Assembly (NCBI GenBank): GCA_947359465.1
Contig: OX375872.1
Location: 129,815,083 to 129,879,082 of the forward strand
Length of the DNA: 64,000 nucleotides
From: Metellina segmentata
Lineage: Eukaryota > Arthropoda > Arachnida > Araneae > Tetragnathidae
Reading direction: 5' to 3'
Position numbers and translations under genes: made by a program. Below the pieces are notes generated by a model. It searched no databases. It saw only the letters and a program-made list of their open reading frames with translations, and was not told the origin of the DNA. Shown piece after piece: positions 1-13,100 of the stretch (the stretch's first letter is position 1; each line of letters starts with the position of its first letter).

Positions 1-1
1 G

Positions 2-1012
2 CTTTCCAATACGGAGGGCTTTAATTCAAAAATGTGGGAAAACCTAACTGAAATAAACCTAGATAACAACAGAATATTGAGATTGGATGAATGGGACATA
101 CCATCGAAACTCACGAACATCTCTCTTGTGGGAAATCACATCAGACATTTACCATCTTCACTAATGGCACATGTCTCAAACGCACGGCGTTTTCAAATAG
201 CTTTAGGTAATAACCCATGGAGTTGCAACTGTACTGCAATTGGCTTTAAGAAGTGGTTAGTTCAACACTCCCCATTCATTAAGGACGTGGAAAAGGTCAT
301 ATGCGCCAATCGACTGAGACTGAATGGGAAGCTTGTCCGTTTACCTATTTTAACGGCTCCAGATGCCATAATCTGTCCAACTGATAACTGGCCATACGCA
401 TTGAGGCTGATTATCGTGACACTCACCTGCGCCGTGATAGCGTTTTTGTTTCTTTTCGTGTCTATATTTTACTATCACCACAAGGAAGTTGTAATGTCAT
501 ACGTTTACGCATATACGCACTACGTTTACACGTGCTTTTACAAAAGGCAGGAGATGGACGAAGACAGACTTTTCGACGCGTTCGTCTCCTGCGACAGATC
601 CGATTGTGATGTGGCGCTGAAGCTGGTGGAAGAGCTGGAAAATAACAGGAGCTTTCGGCTGTGCACACACGAAAGGAATTGGATAGCAGGCTGTGAGATT
701 AGTTGGAATATCTTTAATTCCGTGCATAGCAGCAAGAAGACTATCCTAGTGATTTCGAAAGAATTCTTGTTGAGCATGTGGTTTGAAGCTGAGTTCCACG
801 TTGCCTATTTTCAAATGCTGGAGGACGAGATCGACAGGCTTATCGTTATCATTAAAGGCGAGCTGCCTTTTGAAGAAACCATGGACAGAAATCTTCAGCA
901 TGTGTTGTCAACCAAGAACTGCTTAGTGTGGGGAGAGAAGTGGTTTTGGGAAAAATTGACATCCGCCATGCCGCATAAGCGGCAGCGAATTTTGCAACCT
1001 GCTCAATCTTAA
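2..1012 (+). CDS. Toll-like receptor, 3' part (last LRR, LRR-CT, TM, TIR)
   Basis: Single-pass innate-immune or developmental receptor of the Toll family. The frame is open from the left window edge, so the methionine at 32 is internal and the true start lies outside. In order from residue 1 at base 32: a leucine-rich repeat (about 1-50); a cysteine-rich LRR C-terminal cap (about 60-115) with the NPWSCNC signature; a hydrophobic helix (about 125-148); and a TIR domain (about 180-315). TIR box 1 reads LFDAFVSC, box 2 reads RNWIAG, and the box 3 FW pair is near the end (KWFWEKL). The tail after the TIR is short. TIR domains recruit MyD88-type adaptors in the cytoplasm, which is family knowledge. 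Box 2 has alanine where many Tolls have proline or valine. No intron is visible, as is common for arthropod Toll genes. It converges with the plexin gene downstream. Confidence 0.93.
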   Translation, partial: LSNTEGFNSKMWENLTEINLDNNRILRLDEWDIPSKLTNISLVGNHIRHLPSSLMAHVSNARRFQIALGNNPWSCNCTAIGFKKWLVQHSPFIKDVEKVICANRLRLNGKLVRLPILTAPDAIICPTDNWPYALRLIIVTLTCAVIAFLFLFVSIFYYHHKEVVMSYVYAYTHYVYTCFYKRQEMDEDRLFDAFVSCDRSDCDVALKLVEELENNRSFRLCTHERNWIAGCEISWNIFNSVHSSKKTILVISKEFLLSMWFEAEFHVAYFQMLEDEIDRLIVIIKGELPFEETMDRNLQHVLSTKNCLVWGEKWFWEKLTSAMPHKRQRILQPAQS

Positions 1013-1369
1013 GAAAAGTCCGGATAGTGAAAAAGTAAGGATTGTGGGAAATATCCACCAGATCGAGTATAAGAATATATTTAAAATCCCACCAACGCAG
1101 CAACTACTATGATGAAGAAAGATGCGTCGAATATAAGAAAATGATTGTCGATGTACTTTGAATAGGAAGATTTGCTCATCACATGTGGTTCATAAGTGCA
1201 CACATTTGTGAATGCTAAATTTCGAGGTGAAATGAGTGAAATTTATCTTTACTTTTTTACTAATTCTACTTTGTTAGGCAGTCTCTATATTATGCGTTTC
1301 TTTTAAGAGTAGGAATGGTTTGAGAAATGTTTATTTAAAATGAGTCATGTTATTTTATTTCTTCTGATA

Positions 1370-1375
1370 AATAAA
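1370..1375 (+). promoter_or_regulatory. Candidate poly(A) signal of the Toll gene
   Basis: AATAAA lies about 360 bases after the Toll stop codon, the first clear hexamer in the A+T-rich 3' flank. Use of this site is inferred. Confidence 0.45.
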
Positions 1376-1589
1376 AGCTTTAAAAGATATTTTCTGTATG
1401 CATTCTGTATATGGAACATTCTCAAAATGTGGGAACACTAAATCTTAACTATGAATAATTTTTAAAATTTAACATCAATACTTTTTTACTGTATTTTGTT
1501 TATAGACCTAAAAATCAATATACAATCATTCAAAGACAGGAACTGTTCTGCAAAATTAATAATTAAAACATTTAATTTCAATATCTGTA

Positions 1590-1674
1590 GGTTACAGATT
1601 TTTGACATTGCTTTCCTGTAGGTTACAGATTTTGGACATTGCTGGCCAGCGGGTTACACAACTTTGACATTTCC
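1590..1674 (+). repeat. Tandem repeat, ~31-bp unit, about 2.8 copies
   Basis: The unit begins GGTTACAGATTTT and continues to GACATTGCT. Copies start at 1590, 1621 and 1651. The third is degraded (GGGTTACACAACTTTGACATT). Confidence 0.7.
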
Positions 1675-1839
1675 CAAGTCTAATGACTTTTGGACACTGT
1701 GTTATTCATTTTGAATCATTTATGTAAAGAGACTGAGAATATGATAAATTGCTATTATATTGCGAAATGTATCTGAACAGTTTACAACAGATATATTATA
1801 ACAGGATACTTAACTGAATTTCACTTTTTTTTTTAAGAA

Positions 1840-2213
1840 AAAAATATATTTAATGTCTACTAATAGGTATAAAAATATGACATCAGTCATTAGATTATTT
1901 ATTTTTATCATCTGGCTGGAAAATCATTCCTCCACGCAAAATCAAAACAGAAACGAAAAAAAAATATTTAGAATCGTATCTCTTTTATCAACACCTATAG
2001 CAGGTAATGCCTTTATGCAGTTGCATTCAATAATGATTAAATTTCGTTAAATTCATTTTAAAATGTTCTAGATTGAATTTTAAAATTCGCTTCGGCCCTA
2101 AAATTGCAAAAAATACGGACTACCTGTGTTCCAAATCCCATTACTGTAAGTGCCATAAATTCGTCAGGACTTTGATCACAAGAAACAAACAAACACTTCC
2201 TTTTATAATATTA
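1840..2213 (-). repeat. Helitron-like interspersed repeat, 5' part
   Basis: Read on the minus strand from 2213, it starts TAATATTATAAAAGGAAG and continues with blocks on missing-base-free alignment to 8851-9000: GATGAATTTATGGCACTTACAGTA-type, a GGTAGTCCG block and an AATTTTAAAATTCAATC block. A third copy is at about 27530-27680. The TAATATTATAAA opening resembles 5' ends of arthropod Helitrons, but no transposase is present. Family assignment is tentative. Confidence 0.4.
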
Positions 2214-2224
2214 AAGACAATTGA

Positions 2225-2350
2225 AAAATTATTTATTTAAAGAAAATCCCATTTAAGGTATTGATAGGGTGTAAAATTTTCCGCATATTTCAAATCCGTT
2301 AAAATTTTTACTCTATCTGTAACGATCGCGAAGATAGAAACTTGGACTGG
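2225..2350 (-). repeat. Dispersed repeat core (FAM-H core)
   Basis: On the minus strand it reads roughly TTTAACGG, AAATTTCAACGGATTTGAAAT, then GCGGAAAATTTTACACC. The same core occurs at 9250-9315 (+), 20443-20500 (-), 27815-27885 (+) and 28050-28115 (+). It marks one repeat family scattered through plexin introns and flanks. Confidence 0.55.
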
Positions 2351-3927
2351 AGAATAAAAAGCCCATTTGTTTAGTTTCTGGAACAAAATAAACCACGACA
2401 GTCGTCTGCAAGCAATGCATGATAAAATATCGTTACGTTTATCGAACCACAGGAAATTGATGTGTGTGCAAGTAGCCTCACAGCGCTCTGCATCCATCGT
2501 GAACGATTCTAGTCCCTCTTTCCGGTGTCAGTAGAACGCTGATAAAGAATTTGCTTACGTTAAAGGGTAGAGCAAGGTCATTTATGGCACCAAAAACTAA
2601 CAGATGAGTCATATGTGGAGATTGATCATCACTCTCCTTTCAATATGAAGTAGATCTTTAAATGTGTTGCAGTGTATATATATATAAAACATTTCCAAAT
2701 CGTCGCGGAACACCTCTTCAGGTTCAGCGGAACATAGTTTGGGAAACCCTGCTGTAGTGAGACGTTAACTACCTACCATTCAATGCCGTGAGGCAAGGTA
2801 ATCGAGCCTCTAGGAGTTGACATCCCTTTGTAGGTGCTTTATTGAAATATTTTAGTTACTCGTTGAAAACTTACCCCTTTCATGTTTAAGAGGACACTGT
2901 CGGACCTTGATTCAAAATGACGGTGGTTGTCCTCGGTTCTTTCCTATAGGGATTAATCCCGGGATATTTCATTGTGTTGCTCCAGTGAGACCTTAATTGA
3001 ATTATGTACCCGTTTTAGAGGACGGCCTACTCTGTAAAATCACAAGGCCCAAAGGAATCGGGTAATGATTTGGGGTGAATGGATTAAATGTTGAATAAGG
3101 GTCGAAATACTGAATTAGCTAATCCTTAACTATTTTACCGAATATTATAAATTTAAATAAGTCTTAAAGCAGGGAGTTATTGATAATTTGGACATTTGTG
3201 TGGATATTTATTATTTTATTTTCTTAATTTATAATTCTTTAGTGCCATATTTTTTTTCATAATAATTTTGTCATTTTATAATTACTAATGTGTAACTAAA
3301 TAAATTAATTTATTCAAGAGGAGTTTTCTTTTTAGACAAATTGTGTATGCCTAAAACCCACCAGTTAGCAATAGAATCTGGTTAAACTTTAATAGTAATG
3401 CAATTTTGTTTTATATATTTAAGTTGTATTTTTTTCATAACTTACATTTATTTACTACGAATTTTTCTGTAATTTTAAGAGTGATAGCAAGATAAATTTA
3501 TACTTGATATATGATATTATTACAAACGTTTTTACCCATTTAAAGATCATAAACTGATAACTTTTTATTCTATTACCAGCAAGCAGGTTAGGTTTAAGCA
3601 ATACATTTCGTAGCCGTAAACTGCCAAGCATTGAAATTAAAATGATTTTCTGAATAATTCAGTTTTATATACAAAGGGTAGTGTAGGATTTTAAAAGTAA
3701 AGTTTTTAAATTATGTTTATTATAATGCATAGCTAAAGTCACGCTTTCACAACAGCAAATTTGTAATTAATTTTTCAAAAAGGTAAACGGTTCAATTAAT
3801 TAAAATATATTGATTTTCTGCAATTAAGATAATTTTATATCTATAAAATAGTACCAAATGAACTATCATGCCTGATGCTACTGAATGACTGATGTAATAA
3901 AGAAAACACAACTCAGTTTCATTACAT

Positions 3928-3933
3928 TTTATT
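3928..3933 (-). promoter_or_regulatory. Candidate poly(A) signal of the plexin gene
   Basis: TTTATT on the plus strand is AATAAA on the plexin strand, followed on that strand within about 25 bases by a GT-rich stretch (GAGTTGTGTTTTC), as expected downstream of a cleavage site. It would give a 3' UTR of about 1.75 kb. Nearer hexamers (for example around 4833-4838) are alternatives. Confidence 0.35.
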
Positions 3934-5680
3934 AAAAAACTTGAATACACGTAGAAATTTTGTGAGAAACATTTGTGATTTGGTCATGTTATTACCTGCA
4001 TTATGAAACAATTTGTGCTGAAAATGGGGACCAATTATCTAAACTGAAACATTTTATATTAGGAGGAGCAACATATTAAATTGCAACACCTCTATTTATT
4101 ATGGGTGTCAATTCAATGCAGGAAATTATTTTGAGCAAGGTAGAGGCTCTAAATCAACATCATAATAAAAATATGCTATAAATATATTACAAAGTTTAAG
4201 GTTGTACCAAAAAAGTGTCTTTTGCTTAACATTCATCTTCTAAGCACATTAACCCTTATGACTTTTGGTACTGCTACTTAGCATGTCATTGGATGTTCTC
4301 CCAGGAAGTTTGAATGCATAAGCAGCTGGGTGATACATGTGCCACTGTTCTTTCATCTGAGCTCTTTCTGTGCATAAACATAGACTTGAAAAGATAGGGC
4401 ACATTATTTCAAAGGTCACATCAGATTATATCCTCCTTCAATTTGGATGAAATTGGTTGTCTTTCTCTGGACGACAGTTCACATCATATAGCTTGCAAAT
4501 GGTGGAGAAGGAATCTGGCCTTTCCTTCTGTAATGTTTATGCTTATTTGCACAATATTTTAGAACAAAATTACATGGAAGTGTATAAAACAAATGGAATG
4601 GGCATTAGTGGGGTGAGAGAAAATAAAAAGTCTATCACAGTGCAGTCCTTAAAATGGGGAACTAGATTTTGGTAGATGAACTACATTCTACATTGGCTAC
4701 TTTGTATGGGCACTGCAAATTGTTCCTATTCCGTGCCTTAAAATGCAACAGTAACCACGTGTAGCGATAGTGCACAGATGTGTTTTTATGTGTTGTATAC
4801 ATATACATACATACATTATATATAGGTGTTACATTTATTTATATATTTATATGCATGTATATGTATGATTGTATATATAGATATAGATATTAGATATATG
4901 TTTTCTACATATTGCCTTGTTTCATTTTTCATTGGTTCATTTGTTTCCAAACATCATACCAACGCACGAAAGGCCCCTTAAATAATGAGATAAATAAACA
5001 AGTCTTTGTTCTTAGACAAGGAACACAAAGTGGAAGACTCAAGGTCAAGGCTACTAAGGGTAAAACTGGAATGGCTTCTAAATTTTCAAAAGAACTCAGA
5101 AGCATGCATTACAAAGGCACTGGAAGTTGCACATGCAGTTTGGTGAACATTTGATCGTGAGACAATAAAAAACGTTTCAGCAGGGGGATGCAAAGAGGAG
5201 TTGAACAATAGTAAAAGACTAGGTGCATCCAAGAAGGGCCAACTATTAAAAACAAACAGAAATGCTTGCCATCATTTGGCACCATAACCAACATAATGAG
5301 CTTGGGCTTGACTCACTAGGTGCCTGCATTTTACACAACAATTTAATTTCTACAAATATTCACATTGCATCCAAAGCAGGCTGGCTATTATTTTGTGACA
5401 AGTTTGTATCCTGTTGTCTTGCAGTTTTTATCAGTACCTAAAAGATTCGTTCAATCATAATGATTTTTCGTTGCTGTCTAGGAACTGGGGGCAAAGGGTG
5501 AAACTGCAATTTATTGCACCCATTTGCACCTCAGAGGGCATCCTAATTGCATAGAACAGCGGATCCCAACAAGTGGCAGCAAGTCCTTTTTACCGAGCCG
5601 TGGCAATCGGTGAAGGTTTGACAAAGCACACACTGGGACAATAATTAGTGTCACACGTCCACAGATTGCCAATAATATTG
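3934..5680 (-). other. Putative plexin 3' UTR
   Basis: Sequence between the plexin stop codon and the candidate poly(A) signal. It includes a TA-rich microsatellite-like patch at about 4790-4900. Open frames on either strand here (4457-4675, 4912-5154, 5109-5294, 5511-5732) show no domains and are treated as chance. The extent of the UTR is inferred. Confidence 0.35.
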
Positions 5681-5782
5681 TCATGCTTCTGACTCGCCAC
5701 TCATTATTGCATGAACTTGTTCTAGTTTCCATGCCAATTTGTTCTTCCTGGAAAATTCATCCTCTTCTAATGTTTGCATAAG
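5681..5782 (-). CDS. PlexA: Plexin exon 34 (last coding exon)
   Basis: Encodes the last 33 residues ([10 protein letters not shown] to MSGESEA) and TGA at 5681-5683. The acidic-then-KLEQV pattern is the typical plexin C-terminus. The last residues (ESEA) do not form an obvious hydrophobic PDZ ligand as in B plexins. Confidence 0.93.
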   Translation of the reverse strand, partial: LMQTLEEDEFSRKNKLAWKLEQVHAIMSGESEA

Positions 5783-8700
5783 CTGAAAGTCAAGAAAACT
5801 GAATGTAAGATAAAATTCCACAGTGAGTACATTTACTATTCAATATATATCAGACAAATAATGGTAAATATAGTCTGGTTTACAGCATACTATGTAACAA
5901 AATAATGAGAAAATAGGAGAGAGTGGTGTATATTTCAATACCTTTTCTTTGTAATCATCATTAAGATATGATGCAAAAGTTATGATAAAATACTTCAGAA
6001 AATTAGGTTAATTAAATTTAAAAAAAAAGCACAAATGTAAAAGGTCAAATTTGATATATACGATGAAATTTTATTAACAAGGTCAAGTCTCAACATTTTC
6101 AAGGCTAGAAAGAGGAAATAAAGACACTAACACAAATGTTGATGACAGTGGCAACGGCATTACAACCTTTCTATTTTTTCCCCAGAATTGCTTAGACATT
6201 TTAATTTTTAAACTCAATACATAACAATTGTTTTCTTATGAATCAATTAAAAAATTTAACACAAAAGTTTTACAAAAACAAGTTTGGTTCTCATCCTTAA
6301 CTTGACTTTTAATCAGTCTTATATCTCTTCCATTACTCTGATCATAATTGAAATATTCTCTTTGAAAAATTTAAAGTTCTAGGTTATTATATCACTAACA
6401 TTTTAGAAAAAGTATTGTTAAAGACATTGATGTTGATTCAGACTAACTATACTAATTAGTCAAGCAGGTTTATCTATTTAGTTAATAGCTTTTATTGATA
6501 TTAAACATGGTTACAGATGAAAACTTATTTGATATTAAACAAAGTTATGCTAGCAAACCCACTAACTAAGAAACAGCAATTATATTAATTAGCAACTGAT
6601 ATTAAACAGCTATTTTTTCTGTGATTTATATGTATAAACCTAAACAAAAGATCAGTCAAGCAGCTTAAAACATATATAAACACAATGGCAAGACTTTTCA
6701 TTATTATTAATGCTGCTGCAAGACATGAAAAATAAATTTAACAGTGATCTTACCTGATCATTATATTTGACTGCATAACTATACAGTTCATACAAAGCCA
6801 CATTTGTATTGAACTCATGTGCATGAAGCTGCAATAAAAAAGAAAGAAATTTTAAGCAATTAGAGCTGTAAAATACACTCTATAACAAAAAAATAGACGC
6901 ACCAAGGAGTTGTCCGATTTTGATAAAAAATTGGTGAATGGCGAAAAACATACATTGAAAAACAAACGATTAAAATTTCAGACCAATTGAATGATTTACT
7001 TCTGAATTTGACCGTTACAAAGGGAGGAAGTCAGTAAGACGTTGGTCTACCTCTAGCCTGGATGCAAGTTGTCACCTGGCTGGGCATGCTGACCAAATTG
7101 TCTCCAACTGAAGGCTAAATGGTTAACATTCCGAGATGTTTGCAATCGCCTACCCATATCGTCCCAAATGTGCTTTATATGGGAGAGAGATAAGGAGACC
7201 TATCTGGTCAAGGAAGTGTTGGGAAAGCTTGAAGACAATTCATAGCAACATATGCCGTGTGTGGGCGAGCATTATCTCGTTGAAAAGTAAGTCCGGGGTG
7301 TTGCAAAAGGAGCAGTAACACAACCGGTCATAGAATGTTGTGTATGTACCGCTGTGCTTTAAGTCTGACAGAAATGACTACCAAAGGGGTCCGACTATGA
7401 AAGGAGATGGCACCCTAGACCATAATGCCCTGTTGTGGGCATGTGTGGCGTGCAATAGTAGGGGCAGGATCCCCAAGCTGCCCTGGACATCTCCATATAT
7501 GCCTGCAGCTGTTGTCAGGACACAGTTGAAAATGAGACTCGCCACTAAAGACTATACGTTCCCAGTCAGCGCCATTTCAAGTTGATCTAGACCTGTAAAA
7601 CTTCTTGGAGTATCGATTTTTTGTTAGAGTGTAGTTCAAAACATTTTATAGTGATTAATAATGACTTAATATGAAAAATGTGTATAAAATTTTTTTAGTT
7701 TAGTCACAGAAAAGCAATTTCATGTTGATTTGGATGTCTTTTAAAAGGAGAAATGTGAAGGATACTGAACACATTTGCCTTCAGATTAGAATTTGCTTAT
7801 TCTGCTTTTTAGAACTTTCTCTGATAACATGCTGTTGTGAATGCATTGACAAGAAACCTAACTAAGGACATTATGCAATCATAAACTCGAATTGATTTCA
7901 AAGGACTACAAATTTGCATTTTTTGTAATGGGATTTGAATCAAAGATTTATTATTCTATCCAAATGTAAAAATGTTCATAAAAAAAGAGTACTACTTTTC
8001 ATGCATTATGTGCCTACTGAATATATTTGAATAAGCATTTTAAACTTATTATAATTATTTTTTTGTTTAATCTTCAAATAAACACATGTATTTACACATC
8101 TGCCATTATTTCCAATAATTTTTTTGCCTATCACATATACATAACCCAACACTTCCAATTAAAAGCCACTTATTCAAAATTTATTTCAGCAAATAGTTAC
8201 TTCATATGCAAATATACAAAATGCAATAAACTGTACATTTAGTTACAATTTCCATAGTTTTACAAATAGCTATGTTCCTAAAAAGCTAATGACATTTTTA
8301 TATTAATTAGCTCACCAATCATTTAGTCTTAGAATTTGCCAATAAACTGTCATTGTAAAAACAGAATTCACATGAGTAGCATATATTCTAAAACCTTTCA
8401 TTGCCCATTTTTTCTTTGTGATTGTGATAAATTTAATAAAACAAAATGAAAACGATTTTAGAATCAAATAGTTTATACTTTGCAATCATACATTTAATAT
8501 AGCCCCAATGATTTTATAATTTCAACCATTACTTGTGCTGGGAATACCTATATTTTATTTACAAAATGTAATTGATTCCAATAGAAATTATGGATTTACT
8601 AAGAAAATGCATATACATTAAAAAATTTAAGATACGTATGTGACAATATATACCCTAGATTCTTCAGCAAGCATGGCATTCATGTCTTGATCACTTATTG

Positions 8701-10141
8701 CTGGCATAAGTTGAATATCTTGGTAATACCTAAAGAAAATTGTAAGTTTTTAAAATTCATGGTAAAATTTTTTCTATTGACAAATGTTAAAATGTAATGA
8801 GACAGTCTAGAATATAATTATTATATGATTTACGAATGAATGAAATAAATACCTAATATTATAAAAGGAAATGTTTGTCTGTTTTTTGCCCACAAAGTCC
8901 TGATGAATCTTTGGCACTTACAGTAATGGGATTGGGCACTTACAGTAATGGGATAGGTAGTCCGAATTTTTTTATTTTAGGTTCGCGGCGAATTTTAAAA
9001 TGAATTTAATAGTGTTTTTTCATTGTTCTTCCTTTTTCCGTGGAATGAAGGAACATCAAAATTTAGACTTTCCACCCCCCTGTCACCATGACATCAGCCT
9101 TTGGAACCATGCCACACTTTTTTCATCTCACGTATAGAATGGGAGAGAGCAGATTGTTTTCATTTTGCACGGTGAAATGATTTTACAGCAGATGATAAAA
9201 AAGAAAGTTAACTTTAGAAATGTAGTTCTTTTTTCTGTCTCCTAGACCATTAAAGATAGAGTAAAAATTTCAATGGATTTGAAATTTGCGGAAAAAATCA
9301 CATTAGATCGATACCTAAATATCTGATTTTCTTTAAATAAATAAAATTTTTAAATTGAATATCTTTTATATTTTTGCAAGAGAATGTGACATCACGCTAA
9401 CATTTGTCTTCCAAAAATAAACAGATTACATTTCCAGCCCTCGTACGATTTCAGCAAAAGAAAGCAAAGAAAATAAAAAACATTTAGGCTGGCATTATTT
9501 AGTTCTTTTTTGTAAAATCGGGATCGTTAAAGATAGAATTTCAATTAAATATTTATATTTCTTAGATTGGGAAGCAAACCACAACACGGGCAATGTGATC
9601 TCCACGAAAAGAACTGTAACAGGTAACGCTCATTTCGTTTTTGAAGCAAACCACACCACGGGCAACGTGACTCCTGCAAAAAGAACTGGCATGGGCAACT
9701 CCATTATGGCTGTTATCCAATAGGCTACGAACTCATATTTGGTTTGCGAAGCAAATCAATAACCCCACAAAAGCAACTGGCACAGGCAACGCCAGGCTAG
9801 TAATTTATATAATACAGTCCAGAAGTTTGTTACAAAAAGTAATTATTACTACTGTAGAGAATATTTTTTAAACTTGTAATCAATTTTATTAAGATAACAC
9901 CAAATAATTTTCTTCTGTTTTAACCACAATAAAGCATGAGAACCTAGAGATGGCTGGAAAGAGCTTTACGTATGACCACACAAATTTAAGTAATGTAAGC
10001 AAAACCGATCTTACTTTAAACAGATTATGTAATCAAATTAAATAATTTAGAGATTAATAGGGTGCATTTACTTACATATTGTATAATACATATTGATTTA
10101 AATTCAACAAAGATCATTCTTTGTATTTGTATGTGTGTATG

Positions 10142-10174
<33 letters not shown>

Positions 10175-13100
10175 TATACTATATTATACACTACCCTACA
10201 ATAATGGACTGGATTTACATACAATCTGACAACTTGTTTGGGGGTGTTTTTCGTGGTATGGCCTGGGATCTTTGCATGTTGTTCCTGGTAAATTGAACGC
10301 CGGTGCCTACATGAACATTTTGGACAATCAGGTTCTTCCTATGCTCTGGCAATTTTATGGAATGGACAAATGTTACTTCCAGGACGACAACGCTTCATGT
10401 CATGTTGCAACCTCTGTCAAGCAGTGTTATTAAGATATGGATGTAAAACGTCTTCCCTGGCCTGTTCAAGAGTCTCAACCTAAATTCGATAGAACATTTG
10501 TGGGATGAGTTAGAGCGACGCTTACAGACCAGGAAACCATGTCCGAAATCTACAGCTGAGCTGGCGACATTCTTGCAGCAAAAATGGACACAAATACTCA
10601 TAGCTGTGTATCAAAAACTTGTTGAAAGTATGCCCAGAAGGGTTGCTAGTGTAATTGCAGCACATGGGGGACCATCCCTCTATTAAAGCAAGTATTCTTT
10701 CCCTTATACCATCATATCTTGCTGTCCTGTCCATTATTGTAGGGTAGTGTGTATATATATTGTAGGGTAGTGTATATATATATTGCTACAGTTTGTCAGA
10801 CCAATAAACTAATCATTACTAATCACAAATCATCGTCATTATAGATGCAGTCTCCACAACTACATAAGAATAAAAATTCGTATTTATGAATTCTGTGTTT
10901 TAATGTTGTCACATTTGAAAAATGCTTAAGAATATTTAGTGGAGAAAAACATGATTGTGTGAACACACAATCTTTATAAAGTATATAAATAACTTTAGAT
11001 AGAAGCTTGCAGAAAAATTTATAATCATACCTTTCAACCCAATCTTTGTAAATTGGTATGTCTTTGGCATAAAGAAGTTTACTACTAGGAGAATCCTTTC
11101 CTAACCTATGCTCAGAAGTTGAACATGCATCCATAAACGTTTGAGCTACCACAGATAGACAAGAATCCACAATGTTTGTCTTGTAAATATCAAATACAAA
11201 GTTTGGATTCTTTATTAGATTTACCCAAAACCTTAAAGGCAGGCTAAAAAATAAATAAAATAAGTTTTACATTTCATACTGCCAAATACTAAATAGTGTA
11301 AAAAATGTTCTAATATATGAAAAAAGAGTTTGTATCATTTCAACAAAATTCACTATGAGTAAATTAAAAGATTTATTTTACCTGTTGGATTTCCAGGTAT
11401 GAACAACCTCAGGGTCTGAAATAGCATGATTTAGAGCTTGGTCATCCAAGAAGTCAAACATATATTTTATTGCTAGAGGTAATGCACTTCCTCTGTGTGC
11501 GGTAGAGAATATTGTTTCAAATAGATCATCTACAAATTTCTGCAAAGTACCCTAGAGAAAATAAGATATATATCAGTCAAGTGAAGTGTATGAAAATTGA
11601 GACAATTACTATGGGCTATGTGACATAGTATCTTTAAATACCTTTGTGGCTAAAAGACGAGTAAGATATATCTCAGACACCATTTTATTTCCCCTTTCTC
11701 CTTCCTTGTTATTTTCTGCATCATGATGTTTCACCTAGAGCCAAGTAAGAATGAATAAGAGATGTGAAGAGATTTCATAGCCATTAATGAATTGAAAGCA
11801 AAACCAAGAAAATATTTCTTACCAAATGCCAATATTTATAGCCTGATTCTGGATCATGATTCAAAGGTGAAGTTGCCCGACTAAGAGTGGGACTAGTCTT
11901 GAGAGAAAAGTTCAGTGTTTCTGAAAACGAAACAAAAACATGTTACCAAAAGATTTAGAATTATTTACAAAAAAGTCCATTCCTTAACTATGCTGGTAAA
12001 TGCATAAATGGTAAATGCATTAAATAGAAAATACTTTGGCCAAAAAACTATACTTGAAAAAAAAAAAGATTCCCAGTGTAATTTTGCCTCTAAAATAGTT
12101 CATTGAAAATATTTTCTATACAAAGAATTAAAACAGAACAAACTTATGTCAAAAATAAATTTCTTAACTCGATAGTAGTGACTTACAAGTAGAAACAAAC
12201 TAAAACATAGAAACTACTGAAATTATTTCGATTTTCATATGAAGCAGTCTGTAACATTATAGAAATATATAAATCCTGAATAAAGAAGTATTAAGTTTTT
12301 ATACAAATGCTGATAACTCTAAAATTGTATTCAGTGATACATCTAAAAACATTACATGGATAACACTACCTTTTGGAGAAAAATGCCAAATAATAGACAA
12401 GTAATTGAAAACACGATTTCTTAAAATAGTAATGTTTCAATTTGAACACCAAGTAGCATAAGCTTAGTAGGGAAAAAAAATGTGATTTAAACATATAAAA
12501 TTGCTGTGTGGTCTTAAAATTTATAAAAATACATATTTTCAATAGTAAAACAGGTAACTAAGATTTTAATGATCCACTAAACTAATTACTTGTTTAATCT
12601 TATTCACGACTATTTGTCTTATTTTTCTAATGTACTGTAGAGCATTAAAGTTTTCTCAAAACTACAAAGTAATAGTTACCGTATTTGTGTCTGTCAACCT
12701 TGTCAGTCATAATGGAAAGATTATACATGGACGACTGCTTTGGTACCAGAGTTAACAAAGCACCATCTGGAACCTAAAATATTTCAAAGTTTTAGAAGTT
12801 TTACAGCAAAAATTATACTTGTATTAAAAATAATACAAAACATAACACATGCAATACTAAAAATGATGACTTAAAAGTATTTGCTTTTAGTATCATTTAA
12901 TATTTCAAACAGTTAAAACAATGGACCTTTTAAGAGGTAATTGAGAGAATATTTTTAAATGCCTTCAACAAATTCTTCCAGTGTTTGTAAAATTCCACAA
13001 CACATGATTCAGAAATTAAATTTTTGGTCATTAAGAAATTTGTAACTAAATTTTTTATCCACGATTTGTGTTTATTTAGCTTTAATTGGTCATCTTTTCT

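Larger units (their letters stand above)
1376..3927. other. Intergenic region between convergent genes
   Basis: No coding region was recognised. It holds a short tandem repeat (1590-1674), fragments of the Helitron-like repeat family (1840-2350), an unnamed moderately repetitive-looking block at about 2690-3120, and A+T-rich sequence. Small open frames here (for example 1853-2050) have no recognisable domain. Confidence 0.5.

Noticed and set aside
2690..3120. Possible SINE-like block (GGAACATAGTTTGGGAAACCCTG)
   Set aside because: The phrase looks transposon-derived, but I saw no second copy, tail or pol III box in the window.
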